From positions 1-64,000 of the forward strand of contig NZ_VCRA01000004.1 in NCBI RefSeq assembly GCF_005938385.1: a DNA stretch of 64,000 nucleotides, in the 5' to 3' direction. The first letter of the stretch is position 1. Each line of letters begins with the position of its first letter. Of the stretch, positions 15,242-23,783 are shown piece after piece. The notes beneath the pieces were generated by a model. That model did no database searches and was not told where the DNA came from. It was given only the letters and a program-made list of their open reading frames with translations. Both the position numbers and the translations under genes were made by a program. This DNA comes from Paenibacillus mesophilus. GTDB lineage: Bacteria; Bacillota; Bacilli; Paenibacillales; NBRC-103111.

Positions 15242-17571
15242 CCGTTTCTGCCCGAGTAATCCGTCTTGTATTCGTTCGGCGTAAGGCCGAAATGCTGCTT
15301 GAACAGCTTGAAGAAGTAGCTTTGATTGACGAAGCCGACCTTCTCCATGATCGTGTTGACGCTTGAATCCGTATGCGCAAGCAGATGGGCCGCGTGCTTC
15401 ATCCGTACCGATGTAATATATTTGGCAACGGACAATTCCTCTTCGTCGCGGAACTGCTTGCCCACATACGATGGCGACAAATTTACCATATCGGCCACGC
15501 TTTGCAGGCATAGGGACGGGTCCGTATAGCGCGCTTCCACGATCTGTTTGATCGTACCGACGAGCATCTGCCTTTTCGAGCTTTCCGACGCCCCTTGCGA
15601 ATCGGCCTGGGACCTGGTGCGAAACAGCGAAATAAACAGATCGCGCACTTCCCCAAGCGTCTCCTTCTCGAGAATGCGCTTATACACCGATCGCACATCG
15701 GTCGAGCCGGTATCGCCCGAAACCGAGCCGATCGCGTGAGTAGCTTCGGCTGCCAGAGCAAGCAGCGAATTGATCATCTGATCGTAGCGGCACCGGGCGA
15801 TATGCTCGAACAGCTCCGTCAGGCAGCCCTCGCTGCCGTCCAAGTCCTGTGCCCGAATCGCGGCGATCCAGCTTTTCTCGAGCCCGGGAGGAACTCCGTC
15901 CGATTCATTCTCTTCGCTCAGCCGGACGGACGCCGGCGTGATGATCGATTGTTTGCCGAATACGAATCTGTACTTCGCTAAATCCTCCACCGTTTTGTAC
16001 AATCGGGCAATTTGCCTGTAATCCGTGACGGGATCGGCATATACAGCGGTAAGGGACAGCTTGTAGTAATTCATGACCGTCTCTTGAACGTCCATTGCCA
16101 ATCGGCGAATACGCGCGTCGTACCCGTCGTCGGGCAGCTCCTCGTACAGAAGCGCAACGAAACAGTCTCCCCCCGTATCGATCACATCGCCGGACATCGA
16201 CTTCGAGACGATTTCCTGCATAATATTGCCGATCGAGAACGTATACAGACGCCGGTCTTCCGGACTGTTGCCCTGCAGAAAGAGGGCGTAATCGTCCAGC
16301 TTGAACATGCAGATCGCGTACCGCATACCGCGGTTGAGACCAATGCCGAGCTTCTCGGCCGCGTCGCCCGGTGAAACATGGGGGCTGTCCAGCAGAAGCT
16401 GCCGCACATAATAGGAGCGCAAAATGCCGCTCTGCGAATCCTGCTGCTGCCTAAGCGACCGCATCTCGGTGATCGTCCGCTCCAATACGGTGGAGATGAC
16501 GCCGAACTCGTCGCGCTTGCCGGTGGGCTGAGTCCCGCCCAGGTCGGCATCTTTGCGGATTAGGCGCAGAACGCCGGATACCGGATTGTACAGCCGAGAA
16601 GCGAGCAGCGCCGAGGTTGCCGCAGTAAGCAGCAGAACGACCGCGACCGCGATAATAGCAAACGCCTTCATTTCGCGGATGACTTGAAATACCGCATCGT
16701 AAGGCAGGATGCTGACGATCGTCCAGTCGTTCTTCTGCGAAGGAACGTACGTGACGAGGCTCGTCAGGCCGCCATCGTTATCGATAAACGAACGGGAGTC
16801 CCCCTCGCTTAGCCGCATCGTATCGATCCGCTCCCGCAGCCTGTTCCAGGAGCCGTTCCCGGACAAGTCGTTGACGATATTGCCGCTGCCGTCGATTATG
16901 AGCAGATGACTGTCCGAATATTCGGTCAGCCGGTTGATCTCGGATACGTTCGCGAACATCCACCCCGGCTTAATATTGAAGATAAGCGCGCTGCTGCCCG
17001 AGCCGAGAAGCGTGCCGGTTGCGCTGCCGTACATAAAAAACGAAAAATGGCTGATCCGACGATCGGATTCGCCATAATAAATCGGCACCAGCTGCAGCTT
17101 GGGCACGTTATCGGCTCGCTTCAAGTAGCGGTCCAATTTGCCGTCCACGCCGTCGTCCTTGCAATTCAGCACCTTCGCTTCCGAATAGTGATAATAGCAG
17201 CCGTTGCGGGCATTGTAGACGGTGACCGATTGCAGCAGCGGGACCGAGTTTAGCAGCTTCTCGAACGACATGATGCTGGCATACAGCTTAAACTCCTCCG
17301 GCTGCGCCGTATCGAGAAGATAAGCGGTACCCGGATCGAAGTAGGTCGAAGTAATCAAATTCGTCAGCATCTTGTCGGTGAAATCGATGTTGTAGCCGAC
17401 CTGCTCCAGCATTTTCCGGTTGGACTCGTGCTGCATGTTCAAAAGCGTATTACGCGATTTATAAAATAGCACCGTAGAGGAAAGAACGACTACGAAGATC
17501 GAAAGCAAACCGATCGAAATGAGCATCTTGAACAAATATTTTTTGCCGGCGTACAATCGGAGCCATTTCAT
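15238..17571 (-). CDS. Membrane-anchored AraC-type sensor regulator
   Basis: Starting at the ATG at 17571 (MKWLRLYAGKKYLFK) the protein has 777 residues. Membrane helix 1 (KMLISIGLLSIFVVVLSSTVL) and helix 2 (AFAIIAVAVVLLLTAATSALL) enclose an extracellular sensing domain of about 270 residues. A HAMP-like linker, a long cytoplasmic region and a C-terminal AraC double helix-turn-helix follow (LCLQSVADMVNLSPSYVGKQ, VNTIMEKVGFVNQSYFFKLF, GLTPNEYKTDY). The frame is open to 17640, but a TATAAT-like box at 17620-17625 on the same strand argues for the shorter start. This architecture is common beside Paenibacillus CUT1 importers and senses an extracellular sugar directly. It likely activates the operon downstream. 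Confidence 0.9.
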   Translation of the reverse strand: MKWLRLYAGKKYLFKMLISIGLLSIFVVVLSSTVLFYKSRNTLLNMQHESNRKMLEQVGYNIDFTDKMLTNLITSTYFDPGTAYLLDTAQPEEFKLYASIMSFEKLLNSVPLLQSVTVYNARNGCYYHYSEAKVLNCKDDGVDGKLDRYLKRADNVPKLQLVPIYYGESDRRISHFSFFMYGSATGTLLGSGSSALIFNIKPGWMFANVSEINRLTEYSDSHLLIIDGSGNIVNDLSGNGSWNRLRERIDTMRLSEGDSRSFIDNDGGLTSLVTYVPSQKNDWTIVSILPYDAVFQVIREMKAFAIIAVAVVLLLTAATSALLASRLYNPVSGVLRLIRKDADLGGTQPTGKRDEFGVISTVLERTITEMRSLRQQQDSQSGILRSYYVRQLLLDSPHVSPGDAAEKLGIGLNRGMRYAICMFKLDDYALFLQGNSPEDRRLYTFSIGNIMQEIVSKSMSGDVIDTGGDCFVALLYEELPDDGYDARIRRLAMDVQETVMNYYKLSLTAVYADPVTDYRQIARLYKTVEDLAKYRFVFGKQSIITPASVRLSEENESDGVPPGLEKSWIAAIRAQDLDGSEGCLTELFEHIARCRYDQMINSLLALAAEATHAIGSVSGDTGSTDVRSVYKRILEKETLGEVRDLFISLFRTRSQADSQGASESSKRQMLVGTIKQIVEARYTDPSLCLQSVADMVNLSPSYVGKQFRDEEELSVAKYITSVRMKHAAHLLAHTDSSVNTIMEKVGFVNQSYFFKLFKQHFGLTPNEYKTDYSGRNG

Positions 17572-17719
17572 AGGATGCCTCATCCGTTTCCATTCCATAA
17601 TTAGGAGGAGCGTAGCTATATTATAGCGCATTTCCTGCATTTGAGAAGGCGATGCAAGGCGGTTCGCACGCTTTGGCTGCCGCCTTCCCGCAGGTACCGC
17701 GCAGTTGCGAAAGGCGCTT

Positions 17720-17820
17720 AGGAACTTTAACGGAATTACCGCTCTGGCTGACGACCGGGGCTTTATAGTACGGCCAGTCCCGGCGTCAGAGTGCAGGAAC
17801 GTTATTCCGTTAAAGTTCCT
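17720..17820. repeat. Long bulged palindrome between binding-protein and sensor genes
   Basis: The 17-base arm 17720-17736 (AGGAACTTTAACGGAAT) is exactly complementary to 17804-17820. Inside it, CTCTG...GACG...CCGGG on the left can pair with CCCGG.CGTC.AGAG on the right, giving a folded element of about 100 bases. It touches the stop codon of the solute-binding gene (17820-17822). There is no T-tract. It may be a dispersed palindromic element or an RNA stabiliser or processing site. Confidence 0.7.
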
Positions 17821-19205
17821 TACTTGGCTTTGTCTTCCGCCACCTTCTTCTCTACGACTTCCGTCGCTTGTCTTAATGCCGCATTCACATCGATCTGCCC
17901 CTGAAGCACCTTATCCAGTTGTTCCAGCATGGCCACGTTGGCTACCGGCGTATATTTCGTCCATACACTGGCTGCGGCCGGTTTGGCAGGCATCAGCGCT
18001 TTGACGTTCCGCCCTTTCAGGAAAGGCATGTTCGCGCCGAACGCGGCGCGAATTTCCGGGCTCTTGACCATCGGCAGCACGCCTTCCTTCGATTTCGCCA
18101 TTTGATATTCGTCGCTGGTCAGCCACGCAATGACCTGGAAGGCGGTATCCCGTGCCGTTCCCTTGGCCATGTTCGTAATGTTGAAGTACGTCGGGTACGG
18201 CTGCGAACCGACGCCTCGCAAATCGCCGTACTCGGGCAGGCTCGCCAAATCCCAATTCACCGTGTTGAGCGGGTCGGAAGGCGACAACCATACCTGTGTC
18301 GCGTACATCGCGGCGATCCGCTCCTCAATGAACCATTTGTTCATCTGCGCCAAATTCGTGCCTTTCGCCTCGTTGCCCGGGATCTGGAAAAATCGGACCA
18401 GGTTGTCCGCATGCTTCTTCCATTTGTCATCCGTGGACAATAGCGGCTTGAACGTAGCGCGATCGACGAAATTGGCCGATAGCTGGTTCATCAGAGCGAT
18501 GTGGCTGAAAGACGTGACGAAGCCTCGGTAGTTTACACCGCCGTCCGTACGGGTCATCTTCTTGGCGATATCGTACGTCTCGTCCCAAGTCATTCCGTCC
18601 TTCGGATACGGCACCCCGAACTTGTCGAACAAGTCCCGGTTGTATACGAGCACGCTGGGATTGTTCGTAACCGGCAGGCCATATATGCCGCCCCCCGCGA
18701 TTTCCTTCATAAGCCCGACAGCCGTATCGTCGAGACGGGACATGTCGAACTTATATTTCGTAATCAAGTCGGTGATGTCCGATTGCAGCTGGTAATCGAT
18801 AAAGCGGCTGTGGATCGCTCCGATGGAAGCGAAGACGACATCGATATGCGTTCCGGCGGCCAGCAGATCCGGCAGAAGAACGTAGCCTCCTCCGTCTTTC
18901 GGGGTAATATGAACAAAGTTCGTCTTCACATTCGGAAATTTCTTCTCGATCGCGTTCCCATACTGTTCCATGAACAATTGCTTGGACTGGCCGGAGGAAG
19001 GCTCGAAAAACGTCAGCGTAACAGGCTCTTGTTTGGCGGAAATGTCTGTTTGCTGCGATGCTCCTCCGTCTTTCTTCGAGCCGTTTGCGGCTTCTTTCTT
19101 CTCACCCGCACCATTACCGGTGCATGCGGCCAGTAAACCGACAATCGCGAGCGCCGCTATCGCCTTCATCCCGTTCTCCCCCGAACGTTTCATGAAGCTG
19201 CCCAT
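17820..19205 (-). CDS. Second solute-binding lipoprotein of the lyase locus
   Basis: The protein has 461 residues. The N-terminus has a lipoprotein signal with lipobox LAAC (Cys28), then a Gly/Lys/Glu-rich linker. The mature part is a family-1 extracellular sugar-binding protein: VTLTFFEPSSGQSKQLFME, DLLAAGTHIDVVFAS, VPYPKDGMTWDETYDIAKKM. The ATG at 19205 follows GGGAG/GAGG. It is upstream of the AraC sensor gene and has no permeases of its own. It resembles the orphan lipoprotein at 39046-40386 more than the 535-residue lipoprotein at 13432. It could feed the same permease pair or serve as a sensing partner for the membrane AraC protein; both are inference. Confidence 0.9.
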   Translation of the reverse strand: MGSFMKRSGENGMKAIAALAIVGLLAACTGNGAGEKKEAANGSKKDGGASQQTDISAKQEPVTLTFFEPSSGQSKQLFMEQYGNAIEKKFPNVKTNFVHITPKDGGGYVLLPDLLAAGTHIDVVFASIGAIHSRFIDYQLQSDITDLITKYKFDMSRLDDTAVGLMKEIAGGGIYGLPVTNNPSVLVYNRDLFDKFGVPYPKDGMTWDETYDIAKKMTRTDGGVNYRGFVTSFSHIALMNQLSANFVDRATFKPLLSTDDKWKKHADNLVRFFQIPGNEAKGTNLAQMNKWFIEERIAAMYATQVWLSPSDPLNTVNWDLASLPEYGDLRGVGSQPYPTYFNITNMAKGTARDTAFQVIAWLTSDEYQMAKSKEGVLPMVKSPEIRAAFGANMPFLKGRNVKALMPAKPAAASVWTKYTPVANVAMLEQLDKVLQGQIDVNAALRQATEVVEKKVAEDKAK

Positions 19206-19276
19206 TCAACCTCAACTCCCTTTTACATCGTATATCGCTATCGATGTACGCGCTTTTATTTCCATCGCCGCGATAC

Positions 19277-19304
19277 TTTATATGTTACAGGGCGACCGTT
19301 CCAA
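19277..19304 (-). promoter_or_regulatory. Sigma-A promoter candidate for the second binding-protein gene
   Basis: On the minus strand TTGGAA (19304-19299) and TATAAA (19282-19277) are 16 bases apart, about 70 bases before the start codon at 19205. Confidence 0.45.
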
Positions 19305-19461
19305 ATTCTTATCTGCTGTTGAGTTCTTTTGGCGGTTGCGGGCAGCCTGTCGGTGCCTGGCTCGGGGAGGAGAATGCCCTATCCGGTACTATTTCGCGCT
19401 TTGTCGGCCGGGGGATGGCAGTCGGTTTATGCAAGGTTGGTATTTGGAGGGGGCTGGCCGT

Positions 19462-19515
19462 CGCCAAAAACAAAGAGCCGCCCCCGAAGCCATAGTAAGC
19501 TTCAGGAACAGCTCT
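19462..19515 (-). terminator. Rho-independent terminator of ycnI
   Basis: It differs from the terminator at 3582-3634 at only a few positions. The minus strand forms a hairpin of CTGAAGC and AGAGC blocks followed by TTTGTTTTT, 30 bases past the ycnI stop codon. Confidence 0.8.
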
Positions 19516-19544
19516 TTTCTTTTGCAATACCTTTGTCGATCCGC

Positions 19545-20165
19545 TTACTTCGCTTTCTTCAGCAGCGAGACGATCAACGCCAGCGCGCCCAACACGACAG
19601 CCGCAATCGAGAGGTAGAACGTCGTCTTGGATTCCGGGGAGCCGGCAGCCGCCTCCGGTGCGGCCGCGCCCGTATCGTGACCGTGCGAATCCGCGCCTTT
19701 CGCCGCAGCCTTCACTTTCGTGACCGAAGCCGGTTTGTCGGAGCCCTCGGCGCCTACCCACTCGACTACACTGCCGTCTTTGTACGTTTGGTACGATTTC
19801 CACGACAAGTCTTTGGCGTCGTTCTCCACTTTGCCGGACATTTTGAATTCGCCGAATTCCGTCGCGCCGAAGCCGTCGCCCGTCGCAGTCCAGACGACGC
19901 TCGTAATTTTCCCGGAGCCGTCCTTCGTTACGTCATATTTCCAGCCGAATTTCGGCTCGAAGCGCGACACGGTAACGCCCGTCGGAAACTTCACTTCCAC
20001 CTTGACGGTGGCGATTTCTTTCTCGGTCGGCACGCGCAGCGTAAATACCTCGTATTTGCCCTGCGTCGTTTCATTCGGAAGCACGGTTACGTGCGCACTG
20101 GCTATGCCCGCGAACATCATCATCGCGATCAGGCAGACGGCGAGCAGCATTCCGGTTTTTTTCAT
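19545..20165 (-). CDS. ycnI: YcnI-like copper-binding membrane protein (DUF1775)
   Basis: The protein has 206 residues. A signal peptide ends at ASA (24), leaving H25 as first mature residue (HVTVLPNETTQG). That is the N-terminal histidine which, in characterised YcnI proteins, binds Cu(II) together with a tryptophan. The DUF1775 domain spans about 25-150, with W in SVVEWVGAEG as a candidate partner. An Ala/Gly/His-rich linker and a C-terminal membrane helix (FYLSIAAVVLGALALIVSLL) with lysines anchor it to the outer face of the membrane. AAGGGG precedes the start. It is downstream of a NarL-type two-component system and in the same neighbourhood as ycnJ, consistent with a role in copper trafficking. 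Confidence 0.92.
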   Translation of the reverse strand: MKKTGMLLAVCLIAMMMFAGIASAHVTVLPNETTQGKYEVFTLRVPTEKEIATVKVEVKFPTGVTVSRFEPKFGWKYDVTKDGSGKITSVVWTATGDGFGATEFGEFKMSGKVENDAKDLSWKSYQTYKDGSVVEWVGAEGSDKPASVTKVKAAAKGADSHGHDTGAAAPEAAAGSPESKTTFYLSIAAVVLGALALIVSLLKKAK

Positions 20166-20247
20166 TATCGTTCAGCCCCTTTTCTCGAGTTTGTCTCCAT
20201 GTATCAATGTAACGAAAAAGCGGGACCGTGAGAATGACTCGACCGGG

Positions 20248-20922
20248 CTATTTTTCCCCGCGTTTTTGACCGATATGTGTCAACCCCTGCCTCACGGCGT
20301 AAGCGGTCAGCTGCACCCGGTTCTCCAGCTTCAGCTTGTCCAAAATGTTTTTGATATGATTTTTCACCGTATTCTCGGCGATCGTGAGACGCTCGGCGAT
20401 TTGCCGGTTCGTGTCCCCGGCGGCCACGCAAGCTACGAGCTCGCGCTCCCGCGGCGTGAGTACGCCGGAATCCGGTTCGGCTGCCGCCGTCCCCGCACCG
20501 CCCCGGAAATGCTGAAACAGCTTGTCCGCCATTTGACGGGATACGGCCGAATTGTCGTCCAGCAAGGCGCGCAAATAATGCATCCAATCGTCGGGGTCCA
20601 TATTTTTGAGCAAATAGCCTTGGGCTCCGAACTGGATCGCGGTGAACAAATCCGCCACATGGTCGGAGACGGTTAGCATCACGATGCGAATATGGGGATG
20701 CAGCTGCTTAATGCGACGGGTCGCCTCGAGTCCGCTAATGTCCGGCATGTTGATGTCCATCAGGACGAGATCGGGCTGCAGGTTGCCGCACATGGCAACG
20801 GCCTCTTCGCCGCGCGCTGCTTCCCCGATCGTCTCGAACAGCGTATCCTCGTCCAGCAAGCTGCGGATCGCTTTGCGGGCGAGCGGATGATCGTCGGCTA
20901 TCAGTACGCGATACGGAGTCAT
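20248..20922 (-). CDS. NarL/LuxR-type response regulator
   Basis: The protein has 224 residues. The receiver domain occupies about 4-120, with D10/D11 and phosphoacceptor D56 in LVLMDINMPD; the conserved lysine follows in GYLLKNM. The C-terminal LuxR helix-turn-helix (about 155-215) reads LTPRERELVACVAAGDTNRQ, then IAENTVKNHIKNILDKL. AAGGAGATGA precedes the ATG at 20922. Its first four bases overlap the stop of the upstream histidine kinase gene, its evident partner. The location between ycnI and ycnJ suggests control of copper genes, but the signal is not known. Confidence 0.93.
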   Translation of the reverse strand: MTPYRVLIADDHPLARKAIRSLLDEDTLFETIGEAARGEEAVAMCGNLQPDLVLMDINMPDISGLEATRRIKQLHPHIRIVMLTVSDHVADLFTAIQFGAQGYLLKNMDPDDWMHYLRALLDDNSAVSRQMADKLFQHFRGGAGTAAAEPDSGVLTPRERELVACVAAGDTNRQIAERLTIAENTVKNHIKNILDKLKLENRVQLTAYAVRQGLTHIGQKRGEK

Positions 20923-21725
20923 ACGCTCATCTCCTTCTTGCCTTCTATTCGGAGTTCCGTCCCCCCGTCTTCGGCAGGGCCGATGTGCAGAGCCGCTCCA
21001 AGCTCGGCGGCGCGCTTGCGCATCATCGAGATGCCGTATTTGCTCGCATCCGAGGCGGGAGGCCGAATGCCCGTGCCGTTATCCTTGACGGCGAGCGACC
21101 ATTTTCCATCCGTACCGCATGTCCAATCCAATATGGCGCGATCCGCTTCGGAATGTTTGCGGATGTTCGTGAACGCTTCCTGCACGACGGCGAACAGCTG
21201 GACTTCCTCGGACGAATCGAATACTCCGTCGGTCCATTCGCCACGCCGCTCCACCTCTACCCCGGATATCGCGCTCCATTCGCGCAGCCAGCGGTCCAGA
21301 CGCTCGGGAAACGACACACCGTTCTCGGGCAGCGAGCGGAGATTGAAAATCGCTTGGCGTAAATGATGGTCGATCTCCGATACGACCGACCTCGCTTCCT
21401 CCGTCTTCCCCTGCTTCAGCTGCACGTTCAGAAAAAACAGCATTTGCGCGATATTGTCGTGCAGCTCGCGAGCCAGCCGCTCGCGCTCCTCGTATACGGC
21501 CGTCCGCGACTGCTCTTCGGCGATCTTCTTGTTCATGCTCTGGATTTTGCCGAACATCCACGTCGAGAACCAGTACGACAGCAGCAGCGTCAGGATAATA
21601 ATATAGAAATTCCCGACTTCCATCGACAAATAATGAAGCAGGAATTCGTGCCGGATCAGCTCGAAGCCGCCGATCACGACCGCCGGCAGCAAAATCGTCA
21701 GCAGCTTATATCGTCGGAGCGACAT
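20919..21725 (-). CDS. NarL-type sensor histidine kinase
   Basis: The protein has 268 residues. Two membrane helices (about 8-22 and 36-58) have almost no loop between them, so signal sensing is probably intramembrane. A short coiled coil leads to the HisKA_3 dimerisation domain with phosphoacceptor H89 in RLARELHDNIAQML. The ATPase domain has the N-box in VVQEAFTNIRKHSEA and the G-box in VKDNGTGI. The start at 21725 follows GGGGAGG. The kinase and the regulator genes overlap by four bases. The small membrane-embedded sensor resembles the LiaS/VraS class as much as copper sensors, so an envelope-stress role is an alternative. Confidence 0.92.
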   Translation of the reverse strand: MSLRRYKLLTILLPAVVIGGFELIRHEFLLHYLSMEVGNFYIIILTLLLSYWFSTWMFGKIQSMNKKIAEEQSRTAVYEERERLARELHDNIAQMLFFLNVQLKQGKTEEARSVVSEIDHHLRQAIFNLRSLPENGVSFPERLDRWLREWSAISGVEVERRGEWTDGVFDSSEEVQLFAVVQEAFTNIRKHSEADRAILDWTCGTDGKWSLAVKDNGTGIRPPASDASKYGISMMRKRAAELGAALHIGPAEDGGTELRIEGKKEMSV

Positions 21726-22034
21726 GATTATACCTCCCCCTAACTCAGTCCCCCAAAAGTGACGCGACTCTTCGCTGCTTATTCCGCCGCACTACGATAA
21801 CGAACCTATATTCACTATTAGCAAACCATATTTTACTATTCAGCCAAGATTGACGTTCGATTTCGCAATAGTGAACTTCATTTTCCTATTAGCGAACTTA
21901 TGTTTGTTATTTATTAAACCAGGTTCACTAATCGCCCATTCGGCGCAAATCGGTCTGATTTAATGAATTCAAATTCACTACTAGTGAAATTCGATTCACT
22001 AACCATAAAAAGCACAGCGAAGCTGCCCGATTTC
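21726..22034. other. AT-rich spacer with TTCACTA-type repeats
   Basis: There is no gene here. Short direct and inverted copies of TTCACTATTAGC / AATAGTGAA recur between 21805 and 22005, including TTCACTACTAGTGAA near 21978. At 21749-21786 lies a 38-base segment that recurs at 34082-34119. The kinase promoter must also be in the part next to 21725. Confidence 0.6.
21749..21786. repeat. Copy A of a dispersed 38-bp element
   Basis: It begins TCCCCCAAAAGTGACGCGA and ends GCTTATTCCG. The stretch at 34082-34119 has the same ends and spacing with substitutions in the middle. Confidence 0.55.
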
Positions 22035-22035
22035 C

Positions 22036-22085
22036 AAAAAAAGCTCCCTTGCCGGAGCGCGTCATTCGCGTATCCGGCAGGGAGC
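22036..22085 (-). terminator. Rho-independent terminator of ycnJ
   Basis: On the minus strand GCTCCCTGCCGGA (22085-22073) pairs with TCCGGCAAGGGAGC (22056-22043) and is followed by seven T (22042-22036). It is about 30 bases past the ycnJ stop codon. Confidence 0.9.
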
Positions 22086-22113
22086 CTCGTGTCCGGCTCT
22101 CGCGTCGCCTTGT

Positions 22114-23769
22114 TCAGTACACCCTCGTCTCTTCCGTGTACACCGTCTCATCGTCGTTCTTGTCGAGAACGCGGAACTCCAGCTTCCACATCCCAGCGAA
22201 CGGGATGAACGGACCGTCGGCTTTGTAGCTGAACTGCCCGAACGTCTCGTCGGCCGTAAACGCGGCATCCTGAGTATCGTTCTTATGCGCCGTAAGCGGA
22301 ACTTCGATCGGAGCCATATCCGGCTTATCCAAATCCTGCAGCTTCAGCTGCACCCGCTTCGGCTCGCCAAGCTCCTTGGGCAGCCAGACGTCGACCCGGA
22401 ATTGATTGTCGCCCGGCACCTTCGGAGTAACCTGTACGGTCATGTGCACCTTCTCGCCCATCACGTGCCAATACATCGGCTCGTTCGGCGGAACGGGACT
22501 GATGAACGTGAGCAGCCCGACAAGCACGACGATAATGCCCATCGCGGCGAAGTCCATCCGGACCATATCGCGCAGGTCGTTCTCCTTGCGCTTCCTCATC
22601 GCCAGCCGGATCCCGATCCCGAGCAGAATAGCGAGGACGACGAATACGACTTTGGCGATAAGCAGCTTGCCCCACTGGGAGTACAGCAAGTAGTTCAGCC
22701 CCGGCAAATACAGCAGCGTAGACGCCGTCCCGGACAGAACGAGAACGATAATGGCGATCAAAGCCGCATTGGAGAACCGCGGCAAAAATCCGTCGACCCA
22801 CATCCGGTTTTTTCTCCACAGCGGCACGATCAGCAGCAGCCCGCCGACCCAGACGGCAGCCGCCAGCAGATGGGCGAAGTTGAGCGGAACGGTGATCCAT
22901 TGCGGATCGTTACCCATCGCGTGGCCGTTGACGCTCTTGGCTGCCAGCAGCAGAACGATCCAAGCCATGTCCCACACCTTCGAACGGCCCAGCAGCGCGA
23001 AGCCTGCCAGCGCCAGCACGAACGCGGCCAACCAAGAACGGCCGACCCATGTACCGGTGAACAGCCCGATCAGCTCTCCCAACCCTTGATCGCCGAGCAA
23101 ATCCTGATAATGGAAATAAACGAAAGCGATCAGTGCCAGAAAATGCGCGCGTTGAACGCCGAGAAGCCCGTTCCGGTAATGCTCCGCAATCGAAGAATGC
23201 TGCAAGCCGGCGTATGCCCCCCACAACACCCAGCCCGCTGCCGCCAACAGCCCGAAATAGTAGGCGATGCGGGACAAATATTTCAATACGTCATAGACGC
23301 TCATATCCGCCGACAACTGGTGTCCGCTGTGCAGTGACGAAGAATCGGCGATCAATCCGCCTTCGGAGCCGGGACCGATCGACAGCACGTACGTTCCTTC
23401 CACCGGGTGCCCGTCCGCGGAGATGACATGGTACGTAACCGTATAACGTCCGTTGCCCAGCTTCGGCAGCTCGAGCGTCATTACCTTCTGGTCGCTCGAG
23501 AGCGTCGCTTTCCGGTCGGAAATCGTCCTTCCGATTTCATCGTACACTTTAATATAATGGAGCTCCGACTCCAGCCGCTCGTTGAACGTCAGCTCGATCC
23601 GCTCGGGCGCCGCGTTCAATTGGCTGTTCGCCTCGGGCACCGCTTTCGTCAGCACCGCATGCGCGTCAGCCGGCTTCGGAGCGACCAGAACGAACATGCA
23701 TACGAGCATTAGCGCAGTCGAAACGATCCATCTTCCCATCTTGTCCATGTGCAAGCTCTTTCCCTTCAT
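22114..23769 (-). CDS. ycnJ: CopC-CopD fusion, copper transport protein YcnJ
   Basis: The protein has 551 residues. A signal peptide ends at ADA (36), so the mature protein begins with H37 as in CopC, and the CopC domain (about 37-133) carries a second histidine in SADGHPVEGTY. About 155-420 is the CopD membrane domain with about eight helices; it includes H residues in VNGHAMGNDPQW and FAHLLAAAVWVGGL. The C-terminal third (about 425-551) is an extracellular beta domain of the YtkA type. Domain order matches Bacillus YcnJ, a copper-uptake protein. GGAG precedes the ATG at 23769 by eight bases. A 30-codon ORF with its own ribosome-binding site ends 14 bases upstream. Confidence 0.93.
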   Translation of the reverse strand: MKGKSLHMDKMGRWIVSTALMLVCMFVLVAPKPADAHAVLTKAVPEANSQLNAAPERIELTFNERLESELHYIKVYDEIGRTISDRKATLSSDQKVMTLELPKLGNGRYTVTYHVISADGHPVEGTYVLSIGPGSEGGLIADSSSLHSGHQLSADMSVYDVLKYLSRIAYYFGLLAAAGWVLWGAYAGLQHSSIAEHYRNGLLGVQRAHFLALIAFVYFHYQDLLGDQGLGELIGLFTGTWVGRSWLAAFVLALAGFALLGRSKVWDMAWIVLLLAAKSVNGHAMGNDPQWITVPLNFAHLLAAAVWVGGLLLIVPLWRKNRMWVDGFLPRFSNAALIAIIVLVLSGTASTLLYLPGLNYLLYSQWGKLLIAKVVFVVLAILLGIGIRLAMRKRKENDLRDMVRMDFAAMGIIVVLVGLLTFISPVPPNEPMYWHVMGEKVHMTVQVTPKVPGDNQFRVDVWLPKELGEPKRVQLKLQDLDKPDMAPIEVPLTAHKNDTQDAAFTADETFGQFSYKADGPFIPFAGMWKLEFRVLDKNDDETVYTEETRVY

Positions 23770-23783
23770 TCGCTTAACTCCGA

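Larger units (their letters stand above)
19206..19544. other. Spacer without a gene
   Basis: This stretch of about 340 bases holds the promoter candidate at 19277-19304 and the ycnI terminator at 19462-19515. No reading frame with a ribosome-binding site was seen between them. Confidence 0.6.
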
